Counted from the first letter of the stretch, positions 44,726 to 55,258 are shown. The stretch is 64,000 nucleotides of DNA from Paludibacter sp. 47-17 (GCA_001898935.1 MKVT01000001.1:124001-188000); one strand, 5' to 3'. The notes: a model not told the origin generated them from the letters alone. Program-made: numbers and translations.

Positions 44726-45841
44726 ATGAAGCGTAGTATTTTAATTGCTTTTCACGTGTTTCTCGGGATTTCGGCTTCTTTACCGGCTGTTTCTCAGAAC
44801 GCTCCCGGTTTAAAGGATGCCTATAAAAATCAGTTTTACATCGGTACGGCTCTCAACCGAGGTCAATACATGGGTGCAAGTTCGGTATCGGACCAGGTTA
44901 CCAGGCAGCATTTTAATTCAATAGTAGCAGAAAATTGCATGAAAAGTGAAAAACTTCAACCCAACGAGGGGAAGTTTTTCTTTGCCGATGCTGATCAATT
45001 TATCGAATACGGCCGGAAGAACAACATGCATATCGTCGGCCATACCTTGATATGGCACTCTCAGGCTCCGGCCTGGTTTTTTGTGGACGACAAGGGCAAC
45101 GAAGTTTCAAAAGAAGTATTGATTGACAGGATGCGTAATCATATTCATACCGTAGTGGGCCGCTATAAGGGCAAAGTTCACGGTTGGGATGTGGTAAATG
45201 AAGCTATTCTCGATAATGGCGATTGGCGGAAAAGTAAATTTTATACCATCATAGGCGAAGAGTTTGTCGAGCTGGCGTTTCGTTTTGCCCGCGAAGCCGA
45301 TCCCGGTGCGGAATTGTATTACAACGACTATAATATGGCCATGCCCGGTAAACGCCGCGGTGTCGTAGCCATGATTAAAAAGCTTCAATCCAGGGGAGTG
45401 CAAGTCGATGGTATCGGCATGCAGGGACACCTGGATATGGAAAGCCCGTCGGTAGCGGAGTTCGAAGCCAGTATTCTGGCATATTCGGCACTGAAGGCGA
45501 ACGTGATGATTACCGAGCTGGATCTGAGCGTGCTTCCTACTCCCTGGAACAACCATGGAGCGAACATTGCCGATGTAGTGGAATATCAGGAAAAAATGAA
45601 TCCGTATAAAAATGGACTGCCCGACGATAAATACCTGGAGTGGGAGGAGCGGTTCATGGAGTTTTTCCGGTTGTTCGAAAAGCACAGCGATAAGATCGGC
45701 CGGGTTACGCTCTGGGGAATTTCGGATGCCCAATCCTGGAAAAACGGTTTTCCAATCCGGGGGCGTACCGATTATGCGCTTCTTTTTGATCGGAATTATA
45801 ATCCGAAACCGATTGTCGGCCGGTTGATGAATCGTAATTGA
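44726..45841 (+). CDS. GH10 endo-beta-1,4-xylanase (copy 1)
   Basis: The 371-residue exported enzyme has a signal peptide (SILIAFHVFLGISASLPAVS) and a complete GH10 barrel (about 27-370). Acid/base E159 lies in GWDVVNEAI and nucleophile E264 in MITELDLS. Substrate-site motifs include NCMKSEKLQP, HTLIWHSQAPAWF and YNDYNM. There is no CBM and no sorting domain, so it may act in the periplasm on imported oligosaccharides. It is first of a GH10 pair, preceded by a clear HTCS-type promoter. Confidence 0.94.
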   Translation: MKRSILIAFHVFLGISASLPAVSQNAPGLKDAYKNQFYIGTALNRGQYMGASSVSDQVTRQHFNSIVAENCMKSEKLQPNEGKFFFADADQFIEYGRKNNMHIVGHTLIWHSQAPAWFFVDDKGNEVSKEVLIDRMRNHIHTVVGRYKGKVHGWDVVNEAILDNGDWRKSKFYTIIGEEFVELAFRFAREADPGAELYYNDYNMAMPGKRRGVVAMIKKLQSRGVQVDGIGMQGHLDMESPSVAEFEASILAYSALKANVMITELDLSVLPTPWNNHGANIADVVEYQEKMNPYKNGLPDDKYLEWEERFMEFFRLFEKHSDKIGRVTLWGISDAQSWKNGFPIRGRTDYALLFDRNYNPKPIVGRLMNRN

Positions 45842-45938
45842 CCGGGTGCATCGACCGGCAGCGTGCTTACTGCGGTGTCGGGTGATTGCTGTCCGGTTGG
45901 CCTTACATCGAATTACTGTATCTTAAACTAGTTACTCC

Positions 45939-47243
45939 ATGAATTTCAATTCTCGTACGTTGTTGCGTTATCTTTCGGCAGCCTGTATCGCTTTGTCGAT
46001 TCCCGGCTTTGCAATCGGCCAGGCAACCGCCCCGCTGGCTAAAAATCACTCCAAGTTTTTAGGGAATATTATTCCTCATTTCGTACCGGCCCAGTATACT
46101 CAGCTTTGGAACCAGGTTACTCCCGAGAATGCCGGAAAATGGGAGTCCATCGAGTCGACCCGCAACACGATGTCGTGGGGTAACCTCGACCGGGCGTATA
46201 AACTAGCCTACGATAACGGGCATAAATTTCGTTTTCACACCTTTGTGTGGGGAAGCCAGGAGCCGGGTTGGCTGAAAAGTCTTTCACCTGCTCAGCAGTT
46301 GGTCGAACTGGAAGAGTTGATGAGCCGGGTGGCGCAACGTTATCCGGTCATTCATTATATTGATGTGGTGAACGAGCCCCTGCATGCGCCGTCGTCGATG
46401 CGGGAAGCCCTGGGTGGCAATGGTGCTACCGGATGGGATTGGGTGATCAGATCGTTCGAGTTGGCCCGGAAGTATTTCCCGGATTCCGAATTGCACCTCA
46501 ACGATTATCATATAATGGCCGGCTGGACCGACGACGATCTGAACAAGTACCTGCAGATTATCAAATTGCTGAACGACCGGAAACTGATTGACGGTATCGG
46601 CATCCAATCGCATCATTTCAATATGAACCTGGTATCGGTAAGCCATATGAAAACCAAACTGGACCGGTTGGCCGCTTTCGGCATTCCCATTTATGTTACA
46701 GAATTGGATATTACCGGCAAACCAGCCTGGGAGAGCGATGAAGTATACCGTACGTATCGTGAACAAAATCCTGTCGAAGATGAAAATCGCCAGTACGAGC
46801 GTTACCGCGACAAATTTCCGGTATTTTGGGAACATGAAGGAGTAGCCGGTATTACGCTCTGGGGGTATATCGAAGGAACAACCTGGGCCGTAGGCTCCGG
46901 TTTGCTGAATTCGAACGGAACGGAACGGAAAGCGCTTACCTGGCTGCGTGAGTACATGGCTTCGGAAAAAAGCCGGGTTACCAATAAATTTATTGCAACT
47001 TCGATTGATAATTCGGATGCCGAACCGGAAGTTGTTGTTTTCCCCAATCCTGCTACCAGTTACCTGTATATAAATGCGCGCACTGCTACTGCTGCCGAAT
47101 TCATCGACAAGTCGGGTAGGGTGCTGCTTCGAATAACCGATTTGACGGATAAGGTGGATGTGGAAAGATGGCCCGCCGGAGTCTATCTGCTGAAAGTGAC
47201 AACACCCGGGGGAATATCGGTACATAAAATCCTAAAACAATAA
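45939..47243 (+). CDS. GH10 xylanase with T9SS sorting domain (copy 2)
   Basis: The 434-residue exported enzyme has a GH10 barrel (about 30-345) with E146 in IDVVNEPLH and E255 in YVTELDITG. HTFVWGSQEPGWL and LWGYIEGTTW are also present. The sequence is distant from copy 1, so this is not a recent duplication. From about residue 362 a type A T9SS sorting domain is clear (VVVFPNPATSYLYINA, then GVYLLKVTTPGGISVHKILK). This copy is therefore expected on the cell surface or outside the cell. It follows copy 1 by 97 nt with no promoter seen, so the two are probably co-transcribed. Confidence 0.92.
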   Translation: MNFNSRTLLRYLSAACIALSIPGFAIGQATAPLAKNHSKFLGNIIPHFVPAQYTQLWNQVTPENAGKWESIESTRNTMSWGNLDRAYKLAYDNGHKFRFHTFVWGSQEPGWLKSLSPAQQLVELEELMSRVAQRYPVIHYIDVVNEPLHAPSSMREALGGNGATGWDWVIRSFELARKYFPDSELHLNDYHIMAGWTDDDLNKYLQIIKLLNDRKLIDGIGIQSHHFNMNLVSVSHMKTKLDRLAAFGIPIYVTELDITGKPAWESDEVYRTYREQNPVEDENRQYERYRDKFPVFWEHEGVAGITLWGYIEGTTWAVGSGLLNSNGTERKALTWLREYMASEKSRVTNKFIATSIDNSDAEPEVVVFPNPATSYLYINARTATAAEFIDKSGRVLLRITDLTDKVDVERWPAGVYLLKVTTPGGISVHKILKQ

Positions 47244-47295
47244 GCACTTTATTCCGCCGGAACACATTCTGCCGGGATTTCGCTATCGGTTTTTG

Positions 47296-47327
47296 ACAAG
47301 GGTGTCGGCAGCAGCCGATGCCCTTGT
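47296..47327 (+). terminator. imperfect hairpin after the GH10 pair
   Basis: ACAAGGGTGTCGGC (47296-47309) pairs with GCCGATGCCCTTGT (47314-47327) with two mismatches. No strong U-tract follows. It may end the GH10 transcript. Confidence 0.4.
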
Positions 47328-47400
47328 TCGCGATCTGCCGGTCGGTATTTGCACAGCGGTTAACGCCGGCGAATAGATATGTTACCACCAGCAAGTTGCA

Positions 47401-47466
47401 TGTCTAATTTTATAAAACAAATACTCAATTTTAAAACAGTAAAGGAAGACCCGGCGGTTAATTTTG
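47401..47466 (+). promoter_or_regulatory. promoter of the secreted unknown, weak HTCS-like site
   Basis: TGTCTAAT (47401-47408) and TACTCAAT (47422-47429) keep the 21-bp period. The site ends 29 bp before the -7 box TAATTTTG (47459-47466). The octamers match the consensus only in part, so this is the weakest copy. Confidence 0.4.
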
Positions 47467-47514
47467 CGTAGAGTTTATTTCAAAATCTAATTACATAATC
47501 AAAAAATCATTGTC

Positions 47515-48624
47515 ATGAGAAAAATTACTACGCTCATCGTTGCGGCGCTTCTGGCTACCGGAAGCATGATTGCTCAAACCGTTCTGTCGTTCGACAGCAT
47601 CTCAGCAAAAGCAGGTTTTGCTTTTACCACCTCTAAAAGTTCGGAATTTCCACATGTATTTGCCATCGAAAACATCGGTAACTCGAACATGTATCGTTTT
47701 TTTGCAGCTGAAGACGGAGCCAGTGGTCCAGTTTTAGCAAATTATTCGGGGATCGAAATGGAATTCGATTATCCTACAGTTTGGGATATGCCGGCCAATA
47801 TCCAGTTCTTTTTCAGTACCGATGGTTTCGGACGCGGATATTATCCTGCTATTTCCAGTTTGATCGGCGAGTCCACCAAGCTGCGTATCAACTTTGCCGA
47901 TTATCCTAATTTGTTTGTCGATGCTACCGGTGCTGCCGTTCCGGCCGACCGCCGCTTCAACCGTTTTGGGATGCGTAATGCCGGACCACAGGTGACTGCC
48001 GACCTTGCTCCCTCCACTCCCAAATCGGAATACACTGTAACGGTTAAAATGAAACAGGTTGCTCTGATCAAAACTGACGGCGAGAAAGAATTTTTCAATT
48101 ATGTGGGTGGCGGTATGTACAATGCTGCTCATTCGTACCGGTTGTATGGCCCGAGTGCTTCATTTACCCTGGGCGCCGAAGGTTTTGTGGCCTGGAATCT
48201 GGCTTCACAAGAGGTAAAATACATTAATATCTATTTATCGAAAGCTCTGACTGCCGACGTGGCCGCTAACCTGGCTTTCGAATACGAAGAATTCATGGAA
48301 GTGGATGCTTCCAAAATTACCGGTCTCACGGAAGGTTCGAGTTTTATCTCCATCGATGCCCGTACTTTACAGGTAGGAAGCTTTTCGTTCTTTAGTGCAA
48401 CCGGTGGTATCGAAGTGTTTGTCAACCGGATTGAGCTGTCCGATTCTCCTGAACCTGCAACCTCAGTTGAAACGGTGATGAAGGACGATCAACTTCCGGA
48501 ATTTGTAAATGTGTATACGATTCAGGGGCAATTGGTTCGTCAGAAAGTGGCTGCCGATCAGGCTTTGAAAAATCTTCCAAGAGGTCTTTATATTGTTCAT
48601 AACAGGAAAGTAGCTGTTATGTAA
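47515..48624 (+). CDS. secreted protein of unknown function with sorting-type tail
   Basis: The 369-residue protein has a signal peptide (MRKITTLIVAALLATGSMIA). The body (about 22-320) is predicted to be beta-rich, with no catalytic motif I can recognise. It reads like two sandwich-type domains, with aromatic segments such as NIQFFFSTDGFGRGYYPAIS and KEFFNYVGGGMYNAAHSYRL. The last 40 residues (VYTIQGQLVRQK, LPRGLYIVHNRKVAVM) resemble the degenerate T9SS tails of the neighbouring GH98 and GH30 enzymes. It lies between the GH10 pair and the HTCS gene with its own promoter. A surface xylan-binding protein is a fair guess, not a demonstrated role. Confidence 0.75.
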   Translation: MRKITTLIVAALLATGSMIAQTVLSFDSISAKAGFAFTTSKSSEFPHVFAIENIGNSNMYRFFAAEDGASGPVLANYSGIEMEFDYPTVWDMPANIQFFFSTDGFGRGYYPAISSLIGESTKLRINFADYPNLFVDATGAAVPADRRFNRFGMRNAGPQVTADLAPSTPKSEYTVTVKMKQVALIKTDGEKEFFNYVGGGMYNAAHSYRLYGPSASFTLGAEGFVAWNLASQEVKYINIYLSKALTADVAANLAFEYEEFMEVDASKITGLTEGSSFISIDARTLQVGSFSFFSATGGIEVFVNRIELSDSPEPATSVETVMKDDQLPEFVNVYTIQGQLVRQKVAADQALKNLPRGLYIVHNRKVAVM

Positions 48625-48749
48625 GCTGGTTTCTTTTCCGACTGTAAGGCTGTTCTGTGCTACAGGGCAGCCTTTTGGATTATACTGCAATTTCATCGGC
48701 CAAGGGATGAAATACCTTACTTATTTTTTACCATGTTCCACAATCGTTG

Positions 48750-48757
48750 TATTTTTG
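48750..48757 (+). promoter_or_regulatory. -7 box of the HTCS gene
   Basis: TATTTTTG lies 23 nt before the ATG at 48781. No octamer direct repeat is found at the matching upstream distance, so the HTCS gene looks independent of itself. Confidence 0.55.
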
Positions 48758-48780
48758 GGCTGCATTAGAGCAATTTGAAA

Positions 48781-51700
48781 ATGACACACAAAAAATTCCG
48801 AATGAAAGTAGTTCCGACTTTACTGACCCTGGTTCTGATTTCGATCGTTCAGATTCTTCCGGCCAACGAAAAAAAGTTCTACAGTATCAATACCTTATCA
48901 GGAGTATCGATTCGCGAAACCCGTACGGTATGCGAAGATAAAGACGGATTTATCTGGACTGCATCCAAATCAGGCGTTTCCCGGATCACGAATGGTGATT
49001 ACCGCCACTATAATTTACCGACCGAAGCAAGCGACATTCTCTACATCGATCTGGCTTATCGCGACGGTTTGTTGTTTGCATACACTGCAAATGCACAAAT
49101 TTTCAGGTATAATCCCGTGTTGGATAAGTTCGAAATGGTGGTGAATATACGCAAGGTGTTGAATAATAGTTATATAGCTATCAGTATGATAGAGCTGGTA
49201 AGTGCAGATGAAATCTGGGTGGCTACCTCGGCCGGTTTGTATTTGTACCAGCACGATCAACTCGAATTGGTTACAGCAGCTTCAACACGCGTAAGAAGAT
49301 TCAAATTGATCGACAAGCATATTTATTATGCTACCCGCGAGCAGGTGGTATGCCTGGATATCGAATCGAGATCGGAGCGGGTGATTTATACTCACCAGCT
49401 TTCCAGTCCCGTGCTTGTCTCCCGCTTTTACCACGATACGCTCAATAACCGGTTGTGGATCGGTACCTTTTCCACCGGGATGTATTATATCGATCTGGGC
49501 GATCAGTCGTATCATAAACATGTGAATCCTATCCTGCCCAACCAGCCGGTACTGGCAATGACGCATAATATCGATTCTACTTTTATGATCGGTATTGACG
49601 GACAGGGGGTCTGGCGTTTTGACGCTAAAGGAAACAAGTTGTTTACCATTTACAAAGAAGATCTGGATAAGGCGAATACCATTACCGGCGATGGCGTGTA
49701 CGATATTTTTGTCGATTCGCGTAAACGTGTTTGGGTGTCGACCTATAGTGGCGGATTATCCTACTTCGAACAAAAAGAGGATCATCTTCAGCATATCAAC
49801 CATCAGACAAACAATAAGAACTCACTGGGTAATAACAATGTAAATAAAGTGTTGCAATCCCGAAACGGCGATATCTGGTTTGCTACCAATAACGGGATCA
49901 GCCGGTGGAAACGATCATCGAATACATGGTTTCGTTACCTCGAGGATGTTAATTTTAAAGCCAAAGCCTTTCTGGCTCTGGAAGAAGATGCCGACGGAAA
50001 TATCTGGGGAGGTACTTATTCCTCGGGGATTTACGTACTGGACGGGCAAACCGGAAAAGAGCTGAAACATTATTCGAAAATGGAACAAATCGGGGGTTTT
50101 TCAAGTATGTTTGTTTTCGATATTTTCCGCGATAGTAAAGACAATATCTGGATGGGCGGGAATCAGGGCGATTTGTATTGTTTCCTGCGAAAAGAAAACA
50201 AATTTATTACCTATGAAACCACTACGGATGTAAACAAAATAGTTGAATTGTCGGATACCAGCCTGTTGCTTTCTTCGTCGTCAGGATTAGTCGAGTTTAG
50301 GATCAAGTCCCGCAGGTTTGAAATACTGGTACCGGCCAATATTATCAACGATATGGTCATTGTTGACAACAGGTACTGGCTGGGCACCCGGGGAGGCGGA
50401 TTGCTTTGTTTTAATCCTGCCGACCGTTCGTTGGAGGGTTTTACGGTGGAAAACGGATTGCCTTCGAATTTTATCAACAGCCTTATCGTTGCTAATGGCG
50501 TTATCTGGATCGGTACCGAAAACGGATTGGGTAAGTTTGATCCGGTGAAAAAATGCGTGGTTGCTTATAACGAAGATCTTTTACTGTCGCGACTTTCATT
50601 CAACTTAAATGCGGTATCTTCGTTGAACGACGGCAATCTTATCTGGGGAACCAACAACGGTGCGGTGCTGTTTAGTCCCGAAACAATGAACCTCCCTGTG
50701 CTGGACGCGAAATTATATGTTCAGGATATTCTGATTGCGGGTCAGTCCATACGCGAAAACGACAAGATTAAACTGACGAATACCGTCAACACGATCGATA
50801 AACTAAAATTGAAATATTATCAGAATACCCTGTCGCTGGAAGTAGTGCCGATTGCCGAAACGATCGACGGGCTTAAACTTTCGTGGCGTCTCGAAGGCGT
50901 GGATTCAAAATGGTCGAATCCGACCAACCGCTTCTTTATCAATTATGCCAATTTGCCCAGCGGAACTTTTGATCTTGAAATCCGGTTGTACGATAATTCG
51001 CTTACCCAGTTAATCGACGAGCGGAAAATTACGATCACGGTGGTTCCTCCTTTCTGGGAGACGTGGTGGTTCCGGTTGGTAGTTGCGCTGGCTGTCGTAT
51101 TTATCGTGTATTATTATTTCAGGTATTATACGAATAAATTACGCCAGAAACATACGGAAGAAAAGATACGTTTCTTTACCAACATGGCCCACGATATACG
51201 CACTTCGCTCACGCTGATTAAAGCGCCGGTGGAAAATATAAGCAGCGAGCCGAAATTGTCGGATAAAGCCCGGTATTTTATCAGTGTTGCTTCCGAGCAG
51301 ATCAACCGGATGTCGTTTGTGGTGACACAGTTGCTGGATCTTCAAAAGGTGGATGTAGGAAAAGGACAGCTGTTTCCGGTAATGACCGACCTGACTGCTC
51401 TGCTTAAAAAGCGGATCGCCATGTTTGAATTGTTGGCAAAAAATAAAAATATTCAAATCGAATTGAAGGCCGATTGTGAGGAGTTTACCACAGCTGTTGA
51501 TGAATTGAAAATCGAAAAAGTGGTGGACAACCTGGTGTCCAATGCGATAAAATTCTCGTTGCAGAACTCGAAAATTGAGATTTCGCTCGAATGCTCCGGG
51601 GAAAAGTGGGTGCTCCGGGTAAAGGATGCTGGAATTGGAATTTCGCTTCGCGATCAGAAAAAACTGTTTAAAGAGTTTTACCGGGGCGAAAATGCTGTGA

Positions 51701-52695
51701 ATTCGCGTATCGTAGGCTCAGGGATCGGCTTGCTTTTGGTGAAAAACTACGTGGATATGCATGGTGGGACTGTGTCGCTGGTAAGTCAGGAGGGACAGGG
51801 ATCGGAGTTTGTTGTTTCTGTGCCCTATAAATTTATAGAACAGCAGGCCGGTCTGTCCGATCGCATCGATAAAGAAGAACTGATGTATATTGAAAATGCG
51901 ACGCTGCCTCAGATGCCCGGTGACGAGAAAGAGCTGCAAAAAAGCAAGAAGGCGAATTTACTGGTTGTGGAAGATAATGTGGAGCTTCAGAATTTTCTCA
52001 AGGTGTCGCTCGACGATGATTTTAATGTTTCCATTGCCAATAACGGACTCGAAGCCTGGCTGATGATCCAGAAATCGGCGCCGGATATTATTATTTCCGA
52101 TGTGATGATGCCGCAAATGGATGGTTTTGAATTGTGCCGTCATTTGAAATCAACCTTCGAAACCTCGCACATTCCTATTATTCTGCTGACGGCTCTGACC
52201 GAAAAAACGCAACAACTCGAGGGGCTGGGGTTGGGCGCCGACGATTACATCACTAAGCCTTTTGATATGAACTTGCTCAATCAGCGCATTCGAACGATTG
52301 TCAGGAACAGGGAGGTGGTTCGGAATCGGGTGCTGCGGATGTTCCGGCAGCCCGACGATGAGAAACAATTGTTGATGAACGAACAAAACGACCAGTTCCT
52401 GAAAAAGGCCATCGAGGTGGTCCGGGCCAATATCGATAATTCTGATTTTGGGAAAGATGAGTTTGCTGCCGCTATGTTTGCCAGTTCGTCGCTGCTTTAC
52501 AAAAAAATCAAGGCGCTTACCGGCCAGTCGCCCATCGAGTTTATCAAAGTTATTCGCCTCGATTATTCCATGGAGTTGCTCCAGTCGCGTAAGTATTCGG
52601 TGACCGAGGTAAGCGAAATGTGCGGGTTTTCCAGTGTAGGTTATTTTAGTACTGTTTTCAAGAAACATTTCCAACGAACGCCGACCGAAATATAG
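48781..52695 (+). CDS. hybrid two-component system regulator (HTCS) of the xylan locus
   Basis: The start is ATG 48781, giving about 1304 residues. Layout: signal anchor; periplasmic sensor of repeated Reg_prop blades (about 30-640, with DIWFATNNGISRW, NIWMGGNQGDLY, VIWIGTENGLGKF); a Y_Y_Y domain (about 670-755); and a membrane helix near 760-780. The cytoplasmic part holds HisKA with H804 (MAHDIRTSLTLI), HATPase (NLVSNAIKFS, GSGIGLLLVKNY), a receiver with D1107 (ISDVMMPQMDGFEL) and a C-terminal AraC-type HTH. Such proteins sense a periplasmic oligosaccharide and directly activate the cognate genes. Here xylo-oligosaccharide is the likely signal. Candidate targets are the five repeat-bearing promoters in this locus. 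Confidence 0.94.
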   Translation: MTHKKFRMKVVPTLLTLVLISIVQILPANEKKFYSINTLSGVSIRETRTVCEDKDGFIWTASKSGVSRITNGDYRHYNLPTEASDILYIDLAYRDGLLFAYTANAQIFRYNPVLDKFEMVVNIRKVLNNSYIAISMIELVSADEIWVATSAGLYLYQHDQLELVTAASTRVRRFKLIDKHIYYATREQVVCLDIESRSERVIYTHQLSSPVLVSRFYHDTLNNRLWIGTFSTGMYYIDLGDQSYHKHVNPILPNQPVLAMTHNIDSTFMIGIDGQGVWRFDAKGNKLFTIYKEDLDKANTITGDGVYDIFVDSRKRVWVSTYSGGLSYFEQKEDHLQHINHQTNNKNSLGNNNVNKVLQSRNGDIWFATNNGISRWKRSSNTWFRYLEDVNFKAKAFLALEEDADGNIWGGTYSSGIYVLDGQTGKELKHYSKMEQIGGFSSMFVFDIFRDSKDNIWMGGNQGDLYCFLRKENKFITYETTTDVNKIVELSDTSLLLSSSSGLVEFRIKSRRFEILVPANIINDMVIVDNRYWLGTRGGGLLCFNPADRSLEGFTVENGLPSNFINSLIVANGVIWIGTENGLGKFDPVKKCVVAYNEDLLLSRLSFNLNAVSSLNDGNLIWGTNNGAVLFSPETMNLPVLDAKLYVQDILIAGQSIRENDKIKLTNTVNTIDKLKLKYYQNTLSLEVVPIAETIDGLKLSWRLEGVDSKWSNPTNRFFINYANLPSGTFDLEIRLYDNSLTQLIDERKITITVVPPFWETWWFRLVVALAVVFIVYYYFRYYTNKLRQKHTEEKIRFFTNMAHDIRTSLTLIKAPVENISSEPKLSDKARYFISVASEQINRMSFVVTQLLDLQKVDVGKGQLFPVMTDLTALLKKRIAMFELLAKNKNIQIELKADCEEFTTAVDELKIEKVVDNLVSNAIKFSLQNSKIEISLECSGEKWVLRVKDAGIGISLRDQKKLFKEFYRGENAVNSRIVGSGIGLLLVKNYVDMHGGTVSLVSQEGQGSEFVVSVPYKFIEQQAGLSDRIDKEELMYIENATLPQMPGDEKELQKSKKANLLVVEDNVELQNFLKVSLDDDFNVSIANNGLEAWLMIQKSAPDIIISDVMMPQMDGFELCRHLKSTFETSHIPIILLTALTEKTQQLEGLGLGADDYITKPFDMNLLNQRIRTIVRNREVVRNRVLRMFRQPDDEKQLLMNEQNDQFLKKAIEVVRANIDNSDFGKDEFAAAMFASSSLLYKKIKALTGQSPIEFIKVIRLDYSMELLQSRKYSVTEVSEMCGFSSVGYFSTVFKKHFQRTPTEI

Positions 52696-52743
52696 CAGAT
52701 ACAGGTAGAAAAGATCAAAATATTACCGTTCAACACCCTAAAA

Positions 52744-52808
52744 TGTCTGTTTTTATAATCTGAATATCTGAAAACAAATAACAGATCGTACTCGTACATC
52801 TACATTTG
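52744..52808 (+). promoter_or_regulatory. operon C promoter with candidate HTCS operator
   Basis: TGTCTGTT (52744-52751) and TATCTGAA (52765-52772) have the 21-bp period. The site ends 28 bp before the -7 box TACATTTG (52801-52808). The downstream octamer matches the consensus at 7 of 8 bases, the upstream one is weak. Confidence 0.58.
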
Positions 52809-52834
52809 CAATCGTAAATATTGAAAATGAGTGT

Positions 52835-55258
52835 ATGATACGATCAGGTTTTTGGGGTGTGGGAGTCTTGGTGCTGATGGTGTGCGTGGGCGCTTTACAT
52901 GCCCGGCCGGCATTTTACAACCATACTTTCCCGTTGTCGGATGTGAAGATTAATGCCGGTCCGTTCCGGCAGGCCCTCCAATTGAACGTGGAGGTGCTGC
53001 TGAAGTATGATGCCGACCGTTTGCTTGCTCCTTTTTTACGCGAAGCGGGCCTTACTCCTAAAAAGGCGCCGTATGGAAATTGGGAAAGCGACGGTCTCGA
53101 TGGCCATATAGGGGGACACTATCTGACCGCGCTGGCGCTGCATTATGCCGCCAGCGGAAATGAAGCCTGTAAATCCCGTCTCGACTATATGGTGTCCGAA
53201 CTCCGTCGCTGCCAGGAGGCCAGTAAAAATGGAAAAGGCTATATTGGAGGTGTTCCCGTCAGTGGAACGTTCAATGGCCGCTCCATCAATTTATGGGACG
53301 AAATCCGCAGCGGAAATACGGCTGTCATCTGACGTTATTGGGTGCCCTGGTACAATCTGCATAAAACCTATGCCGGCTTACGCGATGCCTGGTTGTATGC
53401 CCATAATGTACAGGCCCGGCAAATGTTCCTCGAATTATGCGACTGGGGTGTGGAGATTATCAGTCATCTTGATGATAATCAGATGGAAAGTATGCTTGCC
53501 AACGAGTTCGGAGGGATGAACGAAGTGTTTGCCGATGCGTATCAGCTAAGTGCTAAACCCGAATACCTGACCGCGGCTAAACGTTTTTCGCACAGGCAAT
53601 TATTCGACAGCATGGCCCGGCATGTCGACAATCTCGACAATATGCATGCGAATACGCAGGTACCCAAAGCCGTGGGGTATCAGCGGGTGGCCGAACTTAC
53701 CAACGATAGTGCGTATATACATGCTTCCGCCTTTTTCTGGGAAACCGTGGTTCGTAAGCGTACGCTGGCATTTGGAGGCAACAGCCGGTCGGAATATTTC
53801 CCGGAATTGAACAAACACTCCGACTTTATTCACGAACGACAGGGCCCCGAATCCTGTAATACCTATAATATGATGAAGCTGACGGAAGGCCTTTTCAGGA
53901 TGGATCCCAAGGTTGAATATGTCGATTATTACGAGCGGGCCATGTATAATCATATCTTGTCGACCCAACATCCCGAACATGGCGGATATGTGTATTTTAC
54001 GCCGGCTGTTCCGGGGCATTACCGGGTTTATTCGGCTCCCGAAAAGGCAATGTGGTGCTGCGTGGGATCGGGGATGGAGAATCATGCCAGGTACGGACAG
54101 TTTATCTATATGCACAACGATAATCAGGACGAAGTATTCGTCAATCTTTTCGTGCCGTCGGAATTAAATTGGAAGGATAAAAAAGTAACCATTACCCAGC
54201 ACACCGACTTCCCGGCCGGGGAAAAAAGTCAATTACATATCGATGTGAGCAAATCGACCCGATTTACGTTGAAAATCAGGCATCCGTGGTGGGCTTCGTC
54301 TTTTTCGGCAAGGGTGAACGGGGTCGATTACGCCCTGAATTCAAGGCCGGGAACTTATGTCGGTATTCAACGAAAATGGAAAAAGGGAGATGTGGTGGAA
54401 CTCTCCATGCCCATGAAGGTTACCGTCGAAGAGCTTCCGAATGTGCCTTCGATGATAGCGATCATGCGGGGCCCGCTGTTGCTGGCTGCCAAAACGAATG
54501 CTGAAAATCTGTACGGACTGGTAGCTGGTGACGGGCGTTGGGAGCATATTGCCCATGGTCCGCTGGTGCCCTTGCTCGAAACACCCCGTATCATTGGTTC
54601 GCGGGACGAAATTCTTGCAAAATTGGCAAAAATGGAACCGGTGGAAGGTAAAGAACTGTGCTTCAGAGTTCCCGGTTTAATCGCCCAGAAAGAATATGAA
54701 AACCTGGTTTTCGAGCCTTTTTATGCTATCCACGATAGCAGGTATATGATGTATTGGTTGTCGATGACCGCCGGCGAGTTTGAAAAGTATAAAGCCGAAA
54801 AAGCGGAGGAAGAGCATACGAAGTTGGTGCTCGATGCCCGGACGATCGATCGGGTTGATACCGGCAAACAACAGCCGGAATCCGACCATGCCATGAAGTC
54901 GCAGCATTCGCACCGCGGCTCTCATCTGGGAGAATCGTGGCGCGATGCCCGCAATGGCGGATTCGTTGAATATACCTTGAAAACCAATCAGGAGCAAAAT
55001 CTTTCGCTGATGGTCAGGTACTGGGGGAATGAAGGACCGGACAGGCAGTTCGACATCCTGATCGACGGACAGCTCCTGCGCTCTGAAAAGTTGTCGGACA
55101 AATGGCGGCGGGATACCTTTATGAATGTCGAATATACCCTTCCGGCCGACTTGACCGCTGCTAAAACTGCCATTGTGGTGCGCTTTCAATCCAAGCCCGG
55201 AGCCATTGCCGGAGGTATTTTTGATCTGCGGTTGCTGAGGGTATTACCTAGTAATTAA
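52835..55258 (+). pseudogene. GH127/GH146 beta-L-arabinofuranosidase interrupted by an in-frame TGA
   Basis: One frame spans about 807 residues but has TGA at 53330-53332 (codon 166). The protein reads SGNTAVI, stop, RYWVPWYNLHKTYAG with no frame shift. A CGA-to-TGA (Arg) or TGG-to-TGA (Trp) change would explain it. Beyond the stop the gene is otherwise intact. E339 (PESCNTYNMMKLTEGLF) and C408/C409 (WCCVGSGMENHARYG) match the catalytic Glu and Cys of this cysteine-dependent family. C-terminal beta domains follow to 55258. The signal peptide is at the start (GVGVLVLMVCVGALHA). It heads operon C, 18 nt before GH97. A real nonsense mutation would inactivate it; a base error or leaky TGA-C readthrough is possible. 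Confidence 0.8.

Noticed and set aside
48693-48721. HTCS octamer site in front of the HTCS gene
   Set aside because: At the expected distance from the -7 box the sequence shows no TATCTAAA-like repeat.
53330-53332. Selenocysteine or alternative code at the TGA in the GH127/146 gene
   Set aside because: TGA ends several intact genes (araD, araB, the fused phosphatase), the site is not a catalytic Cys position, and no selenocysteine-type structure was recognised.
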